Source: Nelumbo lutea
Taxonomy: Eukaryota; Streptophyta; Magnoliopsida; Proteales; Nelumbonaceae
Length of the DNA stretch: 64,000 bases
Assembly: GCA_022828595.1 (NCBI GenBank)
Contig: JAKGHH010000007.1
Coordinates: 41,897,973 to 41,961,972 of the forward strand
Direction of reading: 5' to 3'
This document shows positions 53,473-63,639 of the stretch, one piece after another. The translations under genes were made by a program, and so were the position numbers. Position 1 is the first letter of the stretch; every line of letters starts with the position of its first letter. The notes under the pieces are model-generated. The model did no database searches. It was given only the letters and a program-made list of their open reading frames with translations, and was not told where the DNA came from.

Positions 53473-55195
53473 AAATGTTTATGGACCCAATTCTTATAGA
53501 GAGAGAAATTTGTTATGGGAAGATTTAGAAGACATTAACAGTTTGTGGGAAGATTCAGTGACTACCAACATGAAAAGGTTCAATAATTTTATTGAGACTT
53601 GTGAGCTTAAGGAAACTTCCTTTGGACAAACACGATGTACATGGTCTAATCTTCAAGAGAATCCCATTTGTCCTAAATTGGAAAGATTATCCACGGTCCA
53701 CCTTGCCCTAGTTGGGGTGGGTTTTTAGACCATTGATTGGGGTTCAAGCCGGGTTAAAGGAAACCCGAAGCTCTAGGGATCAGGGACGGAGTGGGGATGG
53801 TATTTGTCCACCCCGCCCTAACCCTAGCCTAAAACCCTCCCCGACTATATTATATAACATAATATAAAATCATTAATATATTCTAATAATGTTGTATTAT
53901 ATTATATACTATATTATATCACATAATATAAATTAGTTATAGGTAGGTTTAAAAAATAAAAAATAAATAAATTTATAAGTATACAAGTAGGAATGACCAA
54001 GGCAAAAGACAAATTCGAGGATCCCTATTCCCCGCAGGGACGAAGATGGGGTTAGGATTTTCAGCCCCACTGGGGTTCGGGGCGGGGAAGGGGTGGGGCA
54101 TTTGAGTTCAGGGTCAGGGACAGGGCAAGCGAAACCCAGCCCCACCCCGCCCATTGCCATTCCTACCCTAAAGTCACTTCATACCATTGACCTATTTGCA
54201 TTTTTCAACTGAGGGATGTGGGAGGACCTTATCCTTTCAAGTTTAAGAAAAAGTGGCTCACTCATCCAGGTTTCCTACAAAAGTAAATGATGGCCAGGTG
54301 ATCAAGGACAATAAGTAATATAGGAAGGTAAGATATTACATAGGAAATTACAAAATGTGAAGGTAAAAATCAAGGAATGGAATCTAACCCACTTTGGTAG
54401 GTTGGAGGCAAGAAAAGAAAGAGCAAGGGCAACTGAATGAAGAACAAAGTAGCGAGACATGGAGATTAAAAATAGAATTGGAGGATACTTTACTAAGGGA
54501 AGAAATTTTGTCTATAGGTTGGAGGTTGGTAGTTGAATCATCACACAACAAGAGGAGGTAGACAAAGCTTTTATGGATCATTTTAAATATGCTATAGAAG
54601 GCCATTTGGATGGAAGATGGAATGTTGAGCGATTAGATTTGCCAATAATGGGGAGGGAACATTGTAAAGTGTTGGAATGGAAATTTGTACTGGAGGACAT
54701 TAGGAATAGGTCCAAGGGCCCAAGGTTAGACAAGTTCACAATAGCCTTCTATTGAGATTGTTGGACATTTTGAAAGATGATCTGTTAAGAGTGTTTAATG
54801 AGAGTTCCACCATCAGGGGATTGTCACTCTAAGTATAAATGCAACATTTATCACTTTAATCCCTAATAAGTTAGATGCAACACCCTAAGGATTTTAGGCC
54901 CATTAATTTGGCTACTAGCTTATATAAAATCATTGCCAAAGTGCTTCCCTAAGAATTAAAAAAGTCTTTCCTTCTCGTAACTCATTTCCAAGGGCATTTT
55001 TGTTTAAGAGAGACAAACTATTGATTGGATTCTTATTACAAATCAATGTATAGGGGAATTAAGCTGAGTGGGGAGGAGTGGGGTTGTGCTTAGATTTAGA
55101 GAAACCTTATTATCTTGTGGATTGGGATATGATAAAATGTCATCTTGTGGATAGGGAGTATGGATTGGGAGTGCTTCCCTAATAGAGGTTGTGGA
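53473..55195 (+). pseudogene. L1-type LINE endonuclease and RT remnant
   Basis: NVYGPNSYRERNLLWEDL, FNNFIETCELKETSFGQTRC and TWSNLQENPICPKLER are the L1 endonuclease end. After a MITE-like insertion, YPFKFKKKWLTHPGF, DHFKYAIEGHLDGRW and decayed RT (DFRPINLA-like near 54895, NQG/GAFV-like near 54995, LDLEKPYYLVDWDMIKCHLV near 55090). Many stops. It ends near 55195 at a new LTR. The host element is older than copia G. Confidence 0.78.
53700..54170. mobile_element. MITE-like insertion in the L1
   Basis: GC-rich arms (GGGGCGGGGAAGGGG; CCACCCCGCCCTAACCC) around a TATATTATA core, right end CCGCCCATTGCCATTCCTA. An inner copy TAGGAATGACCAAGG lies at about 53987. The pattern is hAT-like, but I could not see a matching left end or target duplication. 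Confidence 0.45.
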
Positions 55196-55597
55196 TAGAC
55201 TGGGCCGAATGGGCCCTAGCCCATTAGTGTCTTTCTTATTATTTCTTTCTTGTTATGTTTTCTGTAGAGAAGATGGGCCGAATGGCCCATAGAATGTTTA
55301 TCTTTTATGTTCTTTGTTGTAATGGGCCTTAATTTGGGCTTATTATTTCTTATGTTATGTCTTTTTAATTTTCTGCCCAACTAGGGGCTTCTCTGTAAAT
55401 TACCGAAGTTTAACTTAATGAAATAGAATTAAGGGTGTAAGAGAAGAGATTATGTTCGAAAATATCTCTCTCTGAACCCAAGTTGCCGCCACCTTCTTCT
55501 TCTTCTTCTCTCCTCTTGAACTCTAATTTCTGCTACTTTCTTTTGATTTGTGCATCTTTCTAAACAGTCCTTTCTTCTCAAAAGGCTGTTTTTCTTC
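55196..55597 (+). mobile_element. Plus-strand copia LTR with primer site
   Basis: The LTR body holds GGGCCGAATGGGCC twice (about 55205, 55283) and (CTT)n near 55490-55510, ending GTTTTTCTTC. TTGGTATCAGAGCAAGC follows at 55598, a perfect primer core. The leader goes to about 55700, where it collides with minus-strand RT sequence. The 5' boundary is approximate. Confidence 0.6.
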
Positions 55598-55702
55598 TTG
55601 GTATCAGAGCAAGCTCATTTTTCCCTTTTTTCACCTTTTTTTCCCATACACAGTGCGTATGGAAAACTGAATCGTATGAATAGTTAAAGACACCTATTTC
55701 AG

Positions 55703-56197
55703 CCCAGTTGTTAGTGGTTTCTGGAGAGAAGGGGACTGGTATGAAGGAAAGGTTTAAGATCATTAATCCCTGTTACATCAGTACCAGTCACTACTATATC
55801 ATCAACATTGACAATAAGATATACCACCAAAGAACCTCTCCTCTTCACAAAGAGGGCATGATCAGACTGAGTTTGTATGTAGCCAAAGTTAAACAAGGGC
55901 AGCCCGAAACCTTTCAAACCATGCCCTAGGTGACTGTTTAAGTCCATAAAGAGACTTCTTCAACTTGCACACATTTCCCATCATATATGTCCCATACATC
56001 CCCGGTGGAAGAGACATATAGACCTTCTCATGTAATTCTCCATTCAAAAATGCATTTTTCACAGATGTCATTTTTGCAATAGGAGCAAAGGTCTCCAGAT
56101 AGTCAATCCCATATGTTTGAGTATAACCTTTTGCAACCAGCCTAGCTTTGTACCTTTCAATGGTGCCATCAGCATGGTATTTGATGGTAGTAGAAGT
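55703..56197 (-). pseudogene. Isolated copia RT fragment
   Basis: The minus strand reads [74 protein letters not shown] and VNVDDIVVTGTD (Tyr of YVDD is Asn). It is cut at both ends: by an LTR at 56198 and by the plus-strand leader near 55700. The part between FAPIAKM and VKNAFLNG lacks the usual LLSLA...LDV segment. Confidence 0.8.
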
Positions 56198-56533
56198 TGT
56201 TGATAACTAATTCTGATGTAAACTTTGTGAAGAAAAGTAGAAGATACTGAAAGGTTTCAGTAAGAGAGAAAGAGAGAGAAGAAGAAAACAGAGTGGGATG
56301 AAGCCAGAATTGAATAGATCCGGCCGACAACCCCTCTTGGAATTATATACTTAAAATAAAATAATGAAAGATTACAAGAATGCCCTTAGTAGGGTGGCTA
56401 CTTTAAGTAGCTGAACAGTCACAACATAAAAGCATAAACTAATGGGTCTACAGCCCAATAACTTCCTAACTTAACAACTTAAAAATAAAATAAATGATTG
56501 GGCCCAATAACTTGAAATCGGCCCAACTCAACA
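56198..56533 (-). mobile_element. 3' LTR of deleted copia H
   Basis: 336 bp, minus TGTTGAGTTGGGCC to GTTATCAACA, preceded by the tract AACTTGAGGGTGAG. It interrupts the RT fragment. A TATA-like AAGTATATAATTCC lies near 56345. Confidence 0.75.
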
Positions 56534-57573
56534 CTCACCCTCAAGTTGGGAGTAAATGTCACACATTCCCAACTTGCATAGATCATGCTCCAGCTTGTTC
56601 CTTGCAACACCTTTTGTGAGAACATCAACAAGCTGCAAATCAGAAGCAATGTATGGAAGACAAACTTCCCCTGAAGTCACCCTTTCTCTTATGAAATGCC
56701 TATCCACTTCAATGTGCTTTGTCCTGTCATGTTGAACTGGGTTGTGGGCAATGTTAATTGCTGCCTAATTATCACAGTACAGCATCATAGGTTCTTCTGC
56801 CTCAACACCAATCTCTCCTAACAAGAAGCGATTCCAGAGAAGCTCTGAAACTCCATGTGCCATGGCTCTATATTCAGCTTCTACAATTGATCTTGCTACA
56901 ACTGTCTTATTACGTAAAGGATAAGTGCTTCTACAATGTTTTGATAACTCACATGACTCATAATGAAGACTAGACAAGTTAATTCCCTTAAACAACTCTA
57001 GGGATAAATGACCCAAACGAAAATGACATAGCATGACATGACTAAAAGACTCTGAAGAAGTAAACCTAAAAGCAACTCTTTCAGGTTGTCCTTGGCTTTG
57101 TCCAGGAGTATCTAGCATATATATTCCATTCGCCTCATGGCTACTCCCAATCACTTTCTGAGACTTCAAGTCTTGAAAAACACAATAAGGGAAGAAGGTT
57201 ACACTGCAGTTTAAGGATTTAGTTAAGCTACTCACTGACATCAAATTAGTATGCAGTTTAGGGACATGAATGACAGAAGTCCCTTGCCAGAGATAGGAGC
57301 AAGAGAGCCATCAGCTAGGATAATCTTATCATGGCCAAAAAGTAAGTCATAAGAGCTAAACATAGTAGAAATGTTGGTCATATGATTAAAAGCACCTGAA
57401 TCAATAATCCAAGGGATCCTACGATTACCTAAGATGGCTACATGGTAGATAGCAGCACATATACCTGAATCAGCAAATACAAACGTAGTTGGATTGCCTG
57501 AAGAGTTGGAGGAGGTGGCTGTACTCTCAAGGTGGTTGATCATCCTCCCATATTTCTCATACTCCACCTTCAT
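56534..57573 (-). pseudogene. Copia H protease fused to RNase H by deletion
   Basis: IPWIIDSGAFNHMTNISTMF (DSGA site), LADGSLAPISGKG, VSSLTKSLNCSVTFF, FRLGHLSLELFKGI and CELSKHCRSTYPLRNKT run directly into VVARSIVEAEYRAMAHGVSE and LYCDN of RNase H, at about 56915. Integrase core and all of RT are deleted. After a stop at LYCDN the RNase H tail continues to CKLGMC-like residues before the LTR. Confidence 0.87.
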
Positions 57574-58521
57574 AACAGCTAACTACTAACTAGCAGCTTT
57601 CTCATCCGTGGCACTCCTGTCATTATCTGGCACTGTGGCTGCATTGGCACTCCCAGTCTTCCCATTTTCTACCTTCTTTTGAAAATATGGTGGAATAAGG
57701 TCTAGATGTAGCTTCCAACATTTATCCTTTATATGTCTTGGTTTCTTACAGTATTCATATATAACCTCATTCTTCCCTATACCACCTGTAGTCATCTTAG
57801 ATTTCAACCCCATATTAGCAAAATGGTCAACTGGAATAGTCCCTTGAAATTGAACCATCCTCTTGCTCTCCTCACTACTCACCATGGCATAAGCCTGAGG
57901 CAAATATACATTGTCTTTAGCTAGGATTTTCTGTTTGGTAATATCAAATTCTGGATTCAATCCTGTCAGGAATTCAAAAACCCTATTCCTCTCAACTAAT
58001 TTTCTATATGTCTCTACATCATTTGTACTTTCCTAGACAACTGTTTCCATGAGATCTATCTCTTGCCACAAGGATTTCAGCATTGATAAGTAGACTGCTA
58101 AAGGTTTCTCCCCCTGCCTTAGATTGTTCACATCACTTCTTAACTTGTAAGCCCTACCCACATTCAGTTTTTGTGAATAGGTTTAAGGAACACTACCCCA
58201 TATTTCCTTAGCAGAATTCATCCACAAATAGTGCTAACTAATTTGCGGTTGCATCGAATTCACTAACCACCCAATAATAGTGTAATTCTCTTGCAACCTT
58301 TTCTCATAAGATGGGTCATATTCCTTCGGTGCTTTCTTGCTCCTGGAAATATATCCCCACTTGCCTCTACTACAAGCATGTATCTTTACTAATTATGACC
58401 ATGCTAGATAGTTAGTCCCATCAAGCTTGACTGTGATCACAGCCAATAAAGAGTCTACAGGTGCTCCCGGAACCTGTTCGAACTCTGAGCCCATCTTATT
58501 TTCAACTCCAGAAGCATCCAT
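57574..58521 (-). pseudogene. Copia H gag
   Basis: ATG at 58521-58519: MDASGVENKMGSEFEQVPG, VKLDGTNYLAWS, a TAA, GKWGYISRSKKAPKEYDPSY, IIGWLVNSMQPQIS, NRVFEFLTGLNPEFDITKQK, QAYAMVSSEESKRMV and a knuckle EYCKKPRHIKDKCW. Stops include TAA and TAG. Confidence 0.82.
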
Positions 58522-58984
58522 CTTCCTCAAACAACTCCTAAAACAGTTTCAAATGACAAATAAAGAAGATAGGAAATAACAAACACCAAGTACCAACCTT
58601 CACAAATCCCTAACAGCCAATTGCATCTCACCCGAAACCTGGGAGAAACAGAAAAAAAAAGCAGCCACTCCTTGTAGGCTTCACAGAACTATGCAAAGCT
58701 TGGATCGATCTTCAAGGTAATCAAAAATAGCCCCTTCAGCCACTGAGCGTCAAGGTGAAGCTTCCTGTGGGACCCACAATTAGAACTCTCTAGTTGTTTA
58801 GAGTTTGGGGGCAAAAAAACAAAAATTGTTAACAATATGAAAGGATATCTTCCTTTTTCTCCAAGAAACCACTACCAACTAGGCTGAATATCTTCTTCAA
58901 TCCATCATTTGATTCAGCTCTCTACACACAGTGTATGGGAAAAAAAAGGAAAGGAAAAAAGGGACCTGCCCTGATACCAAGAAG
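58522..58984 (-). other. Leader and primer site of copia H
   Basis: TTGGTATCAGGGCAGG on minus at about 58984-58970 is the primer site. The leader TTTTTTTTCCCATACAC resembles the leader after the plus-strand LTR at 55598, so the two are related. Confidence 0.7.
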
Positions 58985-59280
58985 AAAAACAGTCCCAAAA
59001 GAATAAGAAAACTGATTAAAAGAAGGGGAAAAATAAAGGAGATAGAAGCAGCAGCAGCAAGAAGAAGAAGAAGAAGAGGGAAGAAGAGTTTAGTTGTGAG
59101 CAGGGTGAGGAGAAGAGTTGTCCGTACTACCCCTCCTTCCCCTAATCCTTTCATTAAAAATTTAATCACTAATTTTTAAAAATTACATGTAAGCCCTTAA
59201 TTGAGCGGCCAGCTAATTAAACAAAATAAAATTGATGTTAACAGGCCCATTAACAAAACAGAACAGAAGAAAAAAGAAGA
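58985..59280 (-). mobile_element. 5' LTR of copia H (upper boundary uncertain)
   Basis: It ends (minus) GGGACTGTTTTTCTTC next to the primer site; contains (AAG)n near 59060-59085. It does not resemble the LTR at 56198-56533 closely, so the element may be a recombinant of two related families. Confidence 0.5.
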
Positions 59281-59284
59281 AATA

Positions 59285-59614
59285 TCCAGGTGTCAGATTA
59301 TCGTTGGGTCAAAAGGGGCAAGAAGTTTATACGTGAGGTTTTAATTGCTTGGTCTGGATTTCCTCTGGATGGTGCAACTTGGGAATCCTGTTCTCACATC
59401 AAACAACAGCACCCTGCTTTCAACCTTGAAGACAAGGTTGCTCTCGGAGGGGGAGGCAATTGTTGGGAGCCCGCAAGGCCCACCATCCCCAGCTGAGACT
59501 AAGGCCCAAGAGAAGGCCCATGCAGATGACCACCCAGCGGAAGAAGGAGAGACCCAGGCCCGTCGCCCTATTAATTTTGTGTACACTCGGAGGCTGAAGG
59601 ACACATCAGCTTAA
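59285..59614 (+). pseudogene. Gypsy chromodomain end
   Basis: DYRWVKRGKKFIREVLIAW, SGFPLDGATWES and HPAFNLEDKVAL are a chromodomain-type C-terminus (family pattern VLVxWxG...ATWE). A frame change near 59450 leads to PPSPAETKAQEKAHADDHPA and RPINFVYTRRLKDTSA with its own stop at 59612-59614. It is a different family from the chromovirus at 32672-37401, though its RPPINFxY tail recalls it. Confidence 0.75.
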
Positions 59615-59830
59615 TCAGTTGGAATTTGCACATGGGAAGTCAGAATCGGTTATGAACCAATCAGTAAATAATGGTTGTAATAAAATAGTATAAAGTGTAG
59701 TCTTGAGAGGATAAAAGCATGCGAGAGATATTTTTCTGATTCTTCTTTCCTTCTCTGTGGAGGTGAACCCCCTCAAAGTGGTTCCTGTACTGGGCAATGA
59801 CTCAACAGTTTCCTATCATTTGGTATTATC
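59615..59830 (+). mobile_element. Short gypsy LTR and decayed primer site
   Basis: Sequence after the chromodomain stop to CAACAGTTTCCTATCA, followed by TTTGGTATTATCCC at about 59818, a decayed TTTGGTATCAGAGC. A short leader with ATGACTCTAAAGATGG follows. LTR start is approximate. Confidence 0.4.
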
Positions 59831-60336
59831 CCACCATCTGCGTCCAATGAGATGACTCTAAAGATGGAGGTGTTGAAGCTACTGGTGATGGTTGATACCA
59901 CCCAAACACCCCTCAACGATCCCATTTGTGTGACAGAATTTCTAGAATTATGTGAAGGCCTACTGAGTGACTGAATTATTCCTCATTATTTCTTTCCTTA
60001 AATGTCCTTGGGGCCAACTGCCATGTATGCTAGTTCAAATTTTGTCAGAACTTTACCTTAAGTATCAGATACAATAAGAGAATAAGAATAACATTAGATC
60101 TTTAAAATTCAGTGGGATAGATGGTTAGCTACATATACATTCTCAAACATGTGCATCACTTTAGAAGTTTAGAGTGACGATTTATCTTTTGCAGTTTTCA
60201 TATGTAAATGTATCCATTTTTCATTTTCAATAATCAGAAAATCACAATAGTATATGAAAATAAGATAAATATAAAAATAAAACCTGCCTAATGCTCAATT
60301 AAAATAAAATTGAAAGAAAACTATGGTATCTCTAAC
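59831..60336. other. YchF intron sequence
   Basis: No gene is seen; AT-rich with the donor side of the giant intron at its end. Confidence 0.5.
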
Positions 60337-60407
60337 CGTTTCAGCTCGAATGAAGCCTTTCTCAAAGTCAGAATGAATAATTCCAGCAGCTTGAGGTGCT
60401 GTCATTC
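60337..60407 (-). CDS. YchF: YchF exon, upstream of the giant intron
   Basis: A 71-bp exon, acceptor ...CTACAG, donor GTTAGA. With the last base of the preceding exon it encodes [19 protein letters not shown] then [22 protein letters not shown] is the hallmark of the YchF TGS domain. Splicing to 41098-41157 is in phase 0. Confidence 0.92.
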
Positions 60408-60963
60408 CTGTAGATCAAAGAAATATGACAGACAGAAAAGATTTTACTCAAAGAGGAGTCAAAAAAAATGACAAAAAAAATTATATAGTCAACACCATTT
60501 CTGGTTTGCATCACACTTCCTAGCATTCATTTATACAAGCCAATTCAAACTTAGATTAGATTAGGTCCAAGTCAAAAAAAATCTCAATTAATAACCAACT
60601 TCACCAAGTCATCTAACCATTCATACTCATGATTTAAGGTTCAAAGTATCGATATTCTCAATTTTGTGTATCAAGAGTTTCTTTTTATTTTTTGGTCTGA
60701 CAATTCGACAGGAGACCTGACATCACATATTAGAGTCTTGAAAACATAAACATCTTAAATTCTTTATACTAAGTGTATCGATGACCCTGAAAACTGATAC
60801 ACATCGGTCGAATACACACAGATAAGTAGCAATACTTTGAACCTTGCTCATGATACAATTCAAATGATCTCGTACCAATATTTTTATCCTTTTTTAGTAA
60901 AGTTCACTGTTACCAATGTTCTAATCTTTGTTGTATAATGCAAAGAGTAGCAAATAAAACAAA

Positions 60964-60991
60964 CCAGCAAGTATAGTCCATGCTTTTGTTT
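60964..60991 (-). CDS. YchF: YchF micro-exon
   Basis: A 28-bp exon coding ETKAWTILA plus one base. Acceptor ...ATTTGCAG, donor GTTTGT. It joins FTSGEK to GMTAPQ, restoring the family motif (E-AWTI--G--APQ). Too short for gene finders, but phases 0 and 1 fit exactly. Confidence 0.88.
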
Positions 60992-61080
60992 CCTGCAAAT
61001 AAAAGAAACAAATTTTTTAACCGGTTTCGATGAAGTCAAGGATAACTGATTTTATGGCTTTGCAGGATTGTTCATTTCAC

Positions 61081-61227
61081 CTTCTCTCCAGATGTGAAGT
61101 ATGTACGTAGCCCCAACAGGCCATATGTTGCTCTAATAAGATTTCCAAGACCACTTTCATTGACACCAAGAGACTTCAAATACTCAACCCTTTCTCCAAT
61201 TGGAAGTTCCGTAAGCTCGGATTCAAC
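61081..61227 (-). CDS. YchF: YchF exon with helical arm/TGS start
   Basis: 147 bp, 49 codons: VESELTELPIGERVEYLKSL, GVNESGLGNLIRATYGLLGL and RTYFTSGEK. Acceptor ...TTGCAG, donor GTGAAA. L-ESGL--LIRA-Y-LLGL-TYFT is typical of bacterial/organelle YchF, rather than the cytosolic plant form. The G-domain exons should be upstream beyond 61228 but are not seen before 64000. Confidence 0.92.
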
Positions 61228-61889
61228 CTGCAATTATATTAGTATCTAGGCACAGAATATTTGGTGAATTTCAATAACAAGTGCAACATTAATGTTAATT
61301 ACATATTCACTCCAAAAAGAGATCAGAATATTGCGTAATGGCATTTTTACATGTTCATCATCTAGTCTCAGCATATCCAGTCTACCCCTCCAAGACCCTC
61401 AATAGCTGGGATCAGTGTAATGGCCTTTCTACACGTTTATCCCAAAAAAGAGTTGGACTTGTAGGTCATAGAAAAAGGATTACATGATAACCTTCAAAGG
61501 TTTTTCCCCTTTACCAGAAAAGTAAATGGTCATCTGACAAGTGTCTCCTTATCAAGGTTTGAAATCTTGATATTTGAAAATGCTGCCTGAGGAAATAGGA
61601 ATAATTTGGGTAATTATCAAAAAAAAGGAATAATTTGGGTGTATATTGCAAATATTTCTAGACAAATTGAAAATTAAAATGGGGATGGGGCCAGGGGAAT
61701 TCTGGAAAAAGAAAATGGAAAATTCTGGCCACCACTTCATCTGTTTAGAAAGAAAACATTAAAAGACTTAAAAATAGATCATCACACATACACAGTAAAA
61801 AGAAAAAAGATAATTAGCTGGGAGAAGTAGATCTCCAAATGAATCACTCTTTAATGCAGGAGCTGAAGAATCAGATTTGAAATTTTCTG
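61228..61889. other. Probable YchF intron
   Basis: No coding motif. GGAATAATTTGGGT is directly repeated at about 61600 and 61628. No exon of the YchF G domain was found. Confidence 0.45.
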
Positions 61890-62489
61890 TATCTCTGTAT
61901 ATTTGGACAGTATAGGTGTTTACGTCATTTAACTAGTCCTGTGTGGGCCTAGGCTATAACATCTTCTTCCTCTGGTTTAGTAGGGTTTGTCTTTCAATTT
62001 TAAGTTTATTTGCATTAGTAGATAGAAAGTTATTGTGTTTCTTGATGCACAAGAAAAGGAGTGGCATTTTTTGTAATTATGGTAAACAGTACTCCGGACC
62101 ACACAAGTCACTCTATGAATAGATGTATTCTCTTCCTTTTGAAGCTAATGAATGAATGAAGATTTCTTTAGAGCTCACTTGCTATATGGAGTGATTCCTA
62201 CAAACTCTAGAATGATTCCTTGGGATTTCTCTCTTATCTCTTTCTCCACCCCTCTCTCTATATCTATCATGTGATAGTTTGTTCCAGCCCTATTGCATCA
62301 GTTTTGGTATCAGAGCTAATGGTTAGTCACCATGTTCACAAACTGACTGCTATGGGCCTAGGGTATCATTTAAACAATCCCATGGGTTTAGAATCAATGA
62401 TGATAGGGTTTTTGAGCCATATGTTAGGTATATGTTGATTGCTACGACTGTGGTGGCACAGAAGGTGCTAAACTGATGCCACAAGAATG

Positions 62490-62720
62490 AGCTTGCAATG
62501 AACTCAAGACCACCACAAGCCTGCAATAGATCCAAAGCCGCAACAACAAAGACAAACTCAGAGCCATTATGAGCCTGCAATGAGCATATAAAGCTATTGC
62601 GAGGCTGCGATGAGCTCAGATCCACCTCAGGCTCGCGATGAGCATAAAGTCGTCGTGAACCTGTGATGAGCTCAAAACTACCGCGAGTTTGCAATGAGCT
62701 CAAGGCCATCGCAGGCCAGA
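62490..62720 (+). repeat. Leader minisatellite, about 34-bp units
   Basis: About seven degenerate units of GAGCTCAAAGCC-(A/G)CCGCGAGCCTGCAAT. It lies between primer site and gag of gypsy K. Confidence 0.65.
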
Positions 62721-63183
62721 GACAAACAAAAATGCACATGATCCACTAACGCCGCACGTGATGGAGCAACCAATGAGATTAGAAGACATGTGAGATTAGT
62801 ATTGATGCCATCCATGCCACATCAGTATAGGAGACTCGCAAAAGAAAGTAGCATATGTGTATTATGAGAATCCTCAGACGAAAGGAAACATCATCCTTGA
62901 AATATTTCATAAGACACGTGGCGAAACCCTAGCAGTGTTCCCTGACAGTTGACACCGGATCGAAGATTCCCTTTCCTAATGGGAGTCAAACGCTTTTGGC
63001 TCCTCCCTTTCGGGATATCAGGATTTTTCCCTATAAATAAAGGTCTAACTCATAACAAGAACATCATTCTACCTTTCTTTCACTCTGAGCCTTTAGCCTA
63101 CCCTTTGCCCTCAGCCTTCCTTTGTCCTTCAAGGAGACCCCCTATACGTAGCCTTACCACACCACTCACAATATGAAGGGTTT
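62721..63183. other. Leader with TATA-like motif
   Basis: CCCTATAAATAAAGG at about 63031 and a pyrimidine-rich tract to the gag start. It could be an internal promoter or a piece of another LTR. No coding sequence. Confidence 0.35.
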
Positions 63184-63480
63184 ATGGTTGATTTACTTGA
63201 GAAATTGGTGGAAGAAAGTAGATCTGGTAATGTTGGCTATAGGAGTAAGGTTTTCAAGAATGTTAGAAGAGAAAGGGAAGTGCCTAATTTCAAGGGAGAT
63301 GAAGGTCGGCAAGCATTCTTTAATTGGATTGCTATACTAGAATATTTCAATTGGCATGATATGTCTGAAAAACAAAGATTTAGATTTGCATGCATGAAAT
63401 GTGCAGGTATTGCTTAAGTATGGTGGAGAACTCTTGAGCAACAAATAGAAAATAGAAGTGAATATCTTATCACCACATTG
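63184..63480 (+). pseudogene. Gypsy K gag fragment
   Basis: FKNVRREREVPNFKGDEGRQ, AFFNWIAILEYFNWHDM, KQRFRFACMKCAGIA, a TAA, then VWWRTLEQQIENR: the retrotransposon gag core (pattern F.GK...FLDWI...F.WYD...R...A..KL.G.A..WW). It breaks off at about 63490. Confidence 0.75.
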
Positions 63481-63639
63481 GCAGAGATGAAGAGTTTGTT
63501 CCAGCTCTCTCTCTCTCTCTCTCTCTCTTGTGATAGTTTGTTCCAGGCCTACTGCATCACTCTACCTCATCCCAATCCCAACTAAGGCATCTGACATCAA
63601 GTTAGTCTACTTTGGAATCCGTTGGAATAAGTTCTTCAT

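Larger units (their letters stand above)
41158..60336 (-). other. YchF: YchF giant intron (19,179 bp)
   Basis: Bounded by donor GTTAGA at 60336-60331 and acceptor CACAG at 41162-41158 (minus). It contains copia F, copia G, an L1, a MITE-like element, deleted copia pieces and a gypsy end. The sequence between elements (41158-41777, 47211-47690, 59831-60336) has no recognisable gene and is presumably the original intron. The phase-0 junction of the flanking exons argues that one gene spans it. Confidence 0.78.
61890..63559 (+). mobile_element. Gypsy K, internally deleted
   Basis: LTR (about 61890-62300, ending TATTGCATCA), primer site TGGTATCAGAGC at 62305-62316, a leader, gag start (63184-63480) and then only the terminal ~60 bp of an LTR ((CT)n, GTGATAGTTTGTTCCAGGCC, CTGCATCA). 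pol and most of the second LTR are deleted. The gag/LTR junction shares AGTTTGTTCCAG with the LTR. Left boundary approximate. Confidence 0.62.

Noticed and set aside
58897..59179. Leu-rich (minus) and Lys/Arg-rich (plus) open frames
   Set aside because: Both come from the (AAG)n purine tract in an LTR.
62350..62739. 129-residue minus-strand open frame
   Set aside because: Repetitive because it reads the leader minisatellite; no family motif.
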